Assembly: GCF_048128805.1 (NCBI RefSeq)
Contig: NC_135997.1
Location: forward strand, 3,234,685-3,298,684
DNA: 64,000 bases
Direction: 5' to 3'
From: Centroberyx gerrardi
Taxonomy: Eukaryota; Chordata; Actinopteri; Beryciformes; Berycidae
Part shown: positions 61,808 through 64,000 of the stretch, piece after piece
Numbering within the stretch: the stretch's first letter is position 1
How the letters are laid out: each line of letters opens with the position of its first letter
Notes under the pieces: generated by a model
Told to the model about the DNA's origin: nothing
Database searches by the model: none
What the model saw: the letters and a program-made list of their open reading frames with translations, nothing else
Made by a program: the position numbers and the translations under genes

Positions 61808-62106
61808 CAGTGGTTCTTAACGTGGGGTCCGGGGACCACCAGGGGTCCTTGAGGGGGTTCCAGGGGGTCCCCAGCAAATTGATGATTTGTTAAAGTTGAA
61901 GTTAACACAATTGGAGAATGTAGAAGAATGACTAGTTTGATCATATTTCACTGTTATCTCTCTGCCTATAATACAGATAGTCATGGATTTCTGGACAAAA
62001 TCATATCAAAAAATATTATATAGAAAAATCGTATTAAATGGGGGTCTGTGGCCCTAATGTGGACTAAATTAGGGGTCCTTGATATGAAAAAGGTTGAGAA
62101 TCACTG
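61808..62106. mobile_element. hAT-type MITE, family H copy 2
   Basis: A 299-bp element bounded by CAGTGGTTCTTAACG and GTTGAGAATCACTG. Perfect 8-bp duplication TTTTAGGG (61800-61807 and 62107-62114). It is very similar to the copy at 9654 but has internal deletions. Confidence 0.92.
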
Positions 62107-62444
62107 TTTTAGGGTAAGTAAGTGAGAGAATAAAGAGCCTGAGTGCGTGAGTGACACCAAAATCTATTGTCAGGTCACAATAAATCACATGCACTCACAC
62201 ACACGCACACACACACACACACACACACGCACAGTAGGCCCTTGTTCTCGAAGCTGTGTTCCACCAGTACCAAAATGCATTAGCAGGCCACACAGCTGAC
62301 GAGGCGACAACAAAATTGCAGTGCTGTTGTTCATCCTGCACACAGCCTCCGAGTCAAAACAGCCTCCTGGACTTGTACAGAGATACTGCGAAAGACTAGC
62401 AGACAGGCTAGATAATAACAATTAGCTATCTACATTTCAGGGCA

Positions 62445-62675
62445 AACCCAGAAGAAACCATAGTAGGCTAATCGTAATACATTTTAAAATGATACTATAC
62501 AAATATCACAAAAACTATAAACTAGCCTATACATAGGCCTAATATTCTATGTGAATGTTATGTTTTAGTGTGATAAGGTCACTGTAAACTCCCTACTGAG
62601 GACAGACACATTAGATAACTCGTCATTCACTGGTAGCCTATTGAGACTTAAAATCATATTTTTTCTTGCAACCTT
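62445..62675 (+). repeat. Dispersed AT-rich repeat, family O, copy 3
   Basis: Shares TACTATACAAATATCACA and the downstream order (GTGATAAGGTCACTGTAAAC, ACAGACACATTAGATAAC) with copies 1 and 2. Confidence 0.55.
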
Positions 62676-63009
62676 GAGTGAGATCATTTTACTTGTTTCC
62701 AGAATTTTTCTTAAATCAAGTGTCATTTTCTTGTTTCAAGAATTGACATATAACGCTGACTCACAAAACTTTTTTTTGGATGTTGAGAAGCTTAAAGATT
62801 ATCATTGTATCAGAGCCTAACTCCTAAACTCGGGTCGCAACATTTTCTCAGTCTTTCTTCTGTCATTTCTGAATGGCGTTCATGTAGGAAAGTGCGTTTT
62901 CCCGTCTTATCCAAATAGCACGTGAAAGCAGAGTCATTTCAGACTTATCGGAGCCTGTGACGGGTCCTTGAAGGCAGCATACGCCACATGACAGCAGTGT
63001 AGGTGTTCC

Positions 63010-63133
63010 GTGGTACCAGGCCATTTCATCCTCCTCCTCCTCCCAGCAGCAGCATCACCGCCCCTCCCTCCCTCTCTCCATCCAGACCCGCCGCCTCTCC
63101 GCCGGGCTGCTGCGCCGCTCCAGCTACAGAAAG
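63010..63133 (+). promoter_or_regulatory. map1a: Possible alternative first exon of map1a
   Basis: A GC-rich, C/T-rich stretch (CCTCCCTCCCTCTCTCC and GCCGCCTCTCCGCCGGGCTG) ends in a strong donor, AAAG followed by GTAAGACG at 63134, with CpG-rich sequence on both sides. This looks like an untranslated first exon under a CpG-type promoter. MAP1 genes are known to have internal alternative promoters that yield N-terminally shorter forms. The identity is inferred from position only. Confidence 0.4.
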
Positions 63134-64000
63134 GTAAGACGATCCGCGGTTTAATGCAACAATATTCACCCCATCACATCATGGAGGCACGCCGGGAGGA
63201 AGGCGGCGGACATCGGCTCCTTTTCGGCCGGTGCCCCTCTGTCTGCCGTGATGTTAGACGTTTAAAGCGGACGGCTGCGGGCAGAGAAAAATACTAAACA
63301 CTGTGCGGTGTGGATCTGAATAATATCAGGCTTGTTTACTTGTTTTATAACACTGAGCGGTTAGAAGGTCTGGTGCGTCACGCTGTATGTAAACGGTCGA
63401 AATCAGTGGAGGAATCTGGCTGCATGACGAGAGGATTTTATTAGTTTCTTAATGACAGGATCGGCGACGATGCGCATCCAGCTCGGTGTTTTTGGAGGCC
63501 GTGAACTCCTTCATTAGATGCGAGTAAAATCCTGTGGTTCGTGATAAATCAGACCTTCACTACCTATGGCTGCTCACACCATCGATCCTACTGTAAATGG
63601 AAAAGCCCATCCTATCGAAAAACCACTAGAATATTCCTAGGCTATTCCTGTCGGGACTTTCGGTGTGGTTCTCTATAGTAAGTTTATTGTGACCTTATAC
63701 TTTATGATATTTCCTTATCTCTTATGGCATCACTAAAATACTCGCACTGGATAATACAGTTTATAGTTTTGGTGGGATCGCCTATTCTAAAATGTATTAT
63801 AGGATTAGGCTATTGGTTCTTTTTCGTCAGATTCTGCTAAACCAACCAGTTTAAACGGTGTATTTGCCACTGCACTATATAGTCTTAACACACAATGTAT
63901 GAGCATTTGTCTCTGCACATGGTTTTATTTCGGTTCAGTAAAATTGGGTGACCTGATTTATAAGGTGGGAAAGCGGCGCATCTCCTGACCTGAAGGCAAC
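63134..64000. other. Window end: intronic sequence with family O copy 4
   Basis: A reverse copy of the AT-rich family lies at about 63603-63835 (CTAGAATATTCCTAGG, GGTTCTTTTTCGTCAG). I see no coding exon. Confidence 0.5.

Larger units (their letters stand above)
48029..63009 (+). other. map1a: Long map1a intron, repeat-rich
   Basis: I could not recognise the next conserved MAP1 coding block anywhere after 48028, so nearly 15 kb appears intronic. It holds the transposons and microsatellites listed separately, including (TG)n 52350-52379, (AC)n 55950-56015 and 56151-56201, (CT)n 59887-59948, (AC)n 62197-62231 and a G run at 57187-57204. An isolated ATG frame at 50161-50252 is discussed as a finding. 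Confidence 0.55.

Noticed and set aside
1-64000. CRISPR arrays, phage, operons, toxin genes, viral genes
   Set aside because: Tandem repeats here are microsatellites without spacers; all supported genes are spliced vertebrate genes, and I saw no viral coding sequence.

Overview
The window is vertebrate nuclear DNA, almost certainly from a ray-finned (teleost) fish and probably a percomorph. Genes are split into many short exons by GT-AG introns, intergenic DNA is full of CA/GA microsatellites and short inverted-repeat transposons, and the five recognisable genes are vertebrate orthologues encoding fish-like proteins. There is no bacterial operon, CRISPR array or phage content. All exon borders below were worked out by hand from splice consensus, reading-frame continuity and remembered family sequence, without alignment software.

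Layout. 1-334: terminal coding exon of a CART neuropeptide gene (+), behind a long (TG)n intron tract. 335-6171: its 3' UTR, then microsatellites and repeats. 6172-8043: cdkn2aip (-), three coding exons, 317 aa. 8044-8943: compact head-to-head promoter shared with tubgcp4 and carrying two ZNF143/THAP11-like motifs. 8944-17894: tubgcp4 (+), 18 coding exons, 666 aa. 18277-38796: tp53bp1 (-), 28 coding exons, 1769 aa, tail-to-tail with tubgcp4; the two poly(A) signals lie only about 34 bp apart. 38797-39240: tp53bp1 promoter with a CCAAT box and a perfect CRE. 39240-46651: repeat-rich intergenic DNA. 46652 to beyond the window: the 5' end of map1a (+), two N-terminal coding exons, then at least 15 kb of intron and a possible alternative first exon near 63.0-63.1 kb.

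The order tubgcp4 - tp53bp1 - map1a matches human 15q15.3 in order and orientation. The CART gene on the other side is notable: in human, CARTPT lies beside MAP1B (the MAP1A ohnologue) on 5q13. This fish locus therefore appears to keep a CART copy at the MAP1A-side ohnologous region that mammals have lost (inference).

Functionally the genes do not form a pathway. They cover neuropeptide signalling (cart), nuclear XRN2/ARF-p53 control (cdkn2aip), microtubule nucleation (tubgcp4), double-strand-break repair choice (tp53bp1) and neuronal microtubule binding (map1a). The hunt found mostly transposon biology: hAT-like elements with intact 8-bp target duplications, one nested in an older repeat; a Harbinger-type element with a TCA duplication and the start of a Myb/SANT-like protein; and several multi-copy inverted-repeat families. 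It also found regulatory and protein-level oddities in cdkn2aip, tubgcp4 and tp53bp1. I did not find a convincing new biological system.
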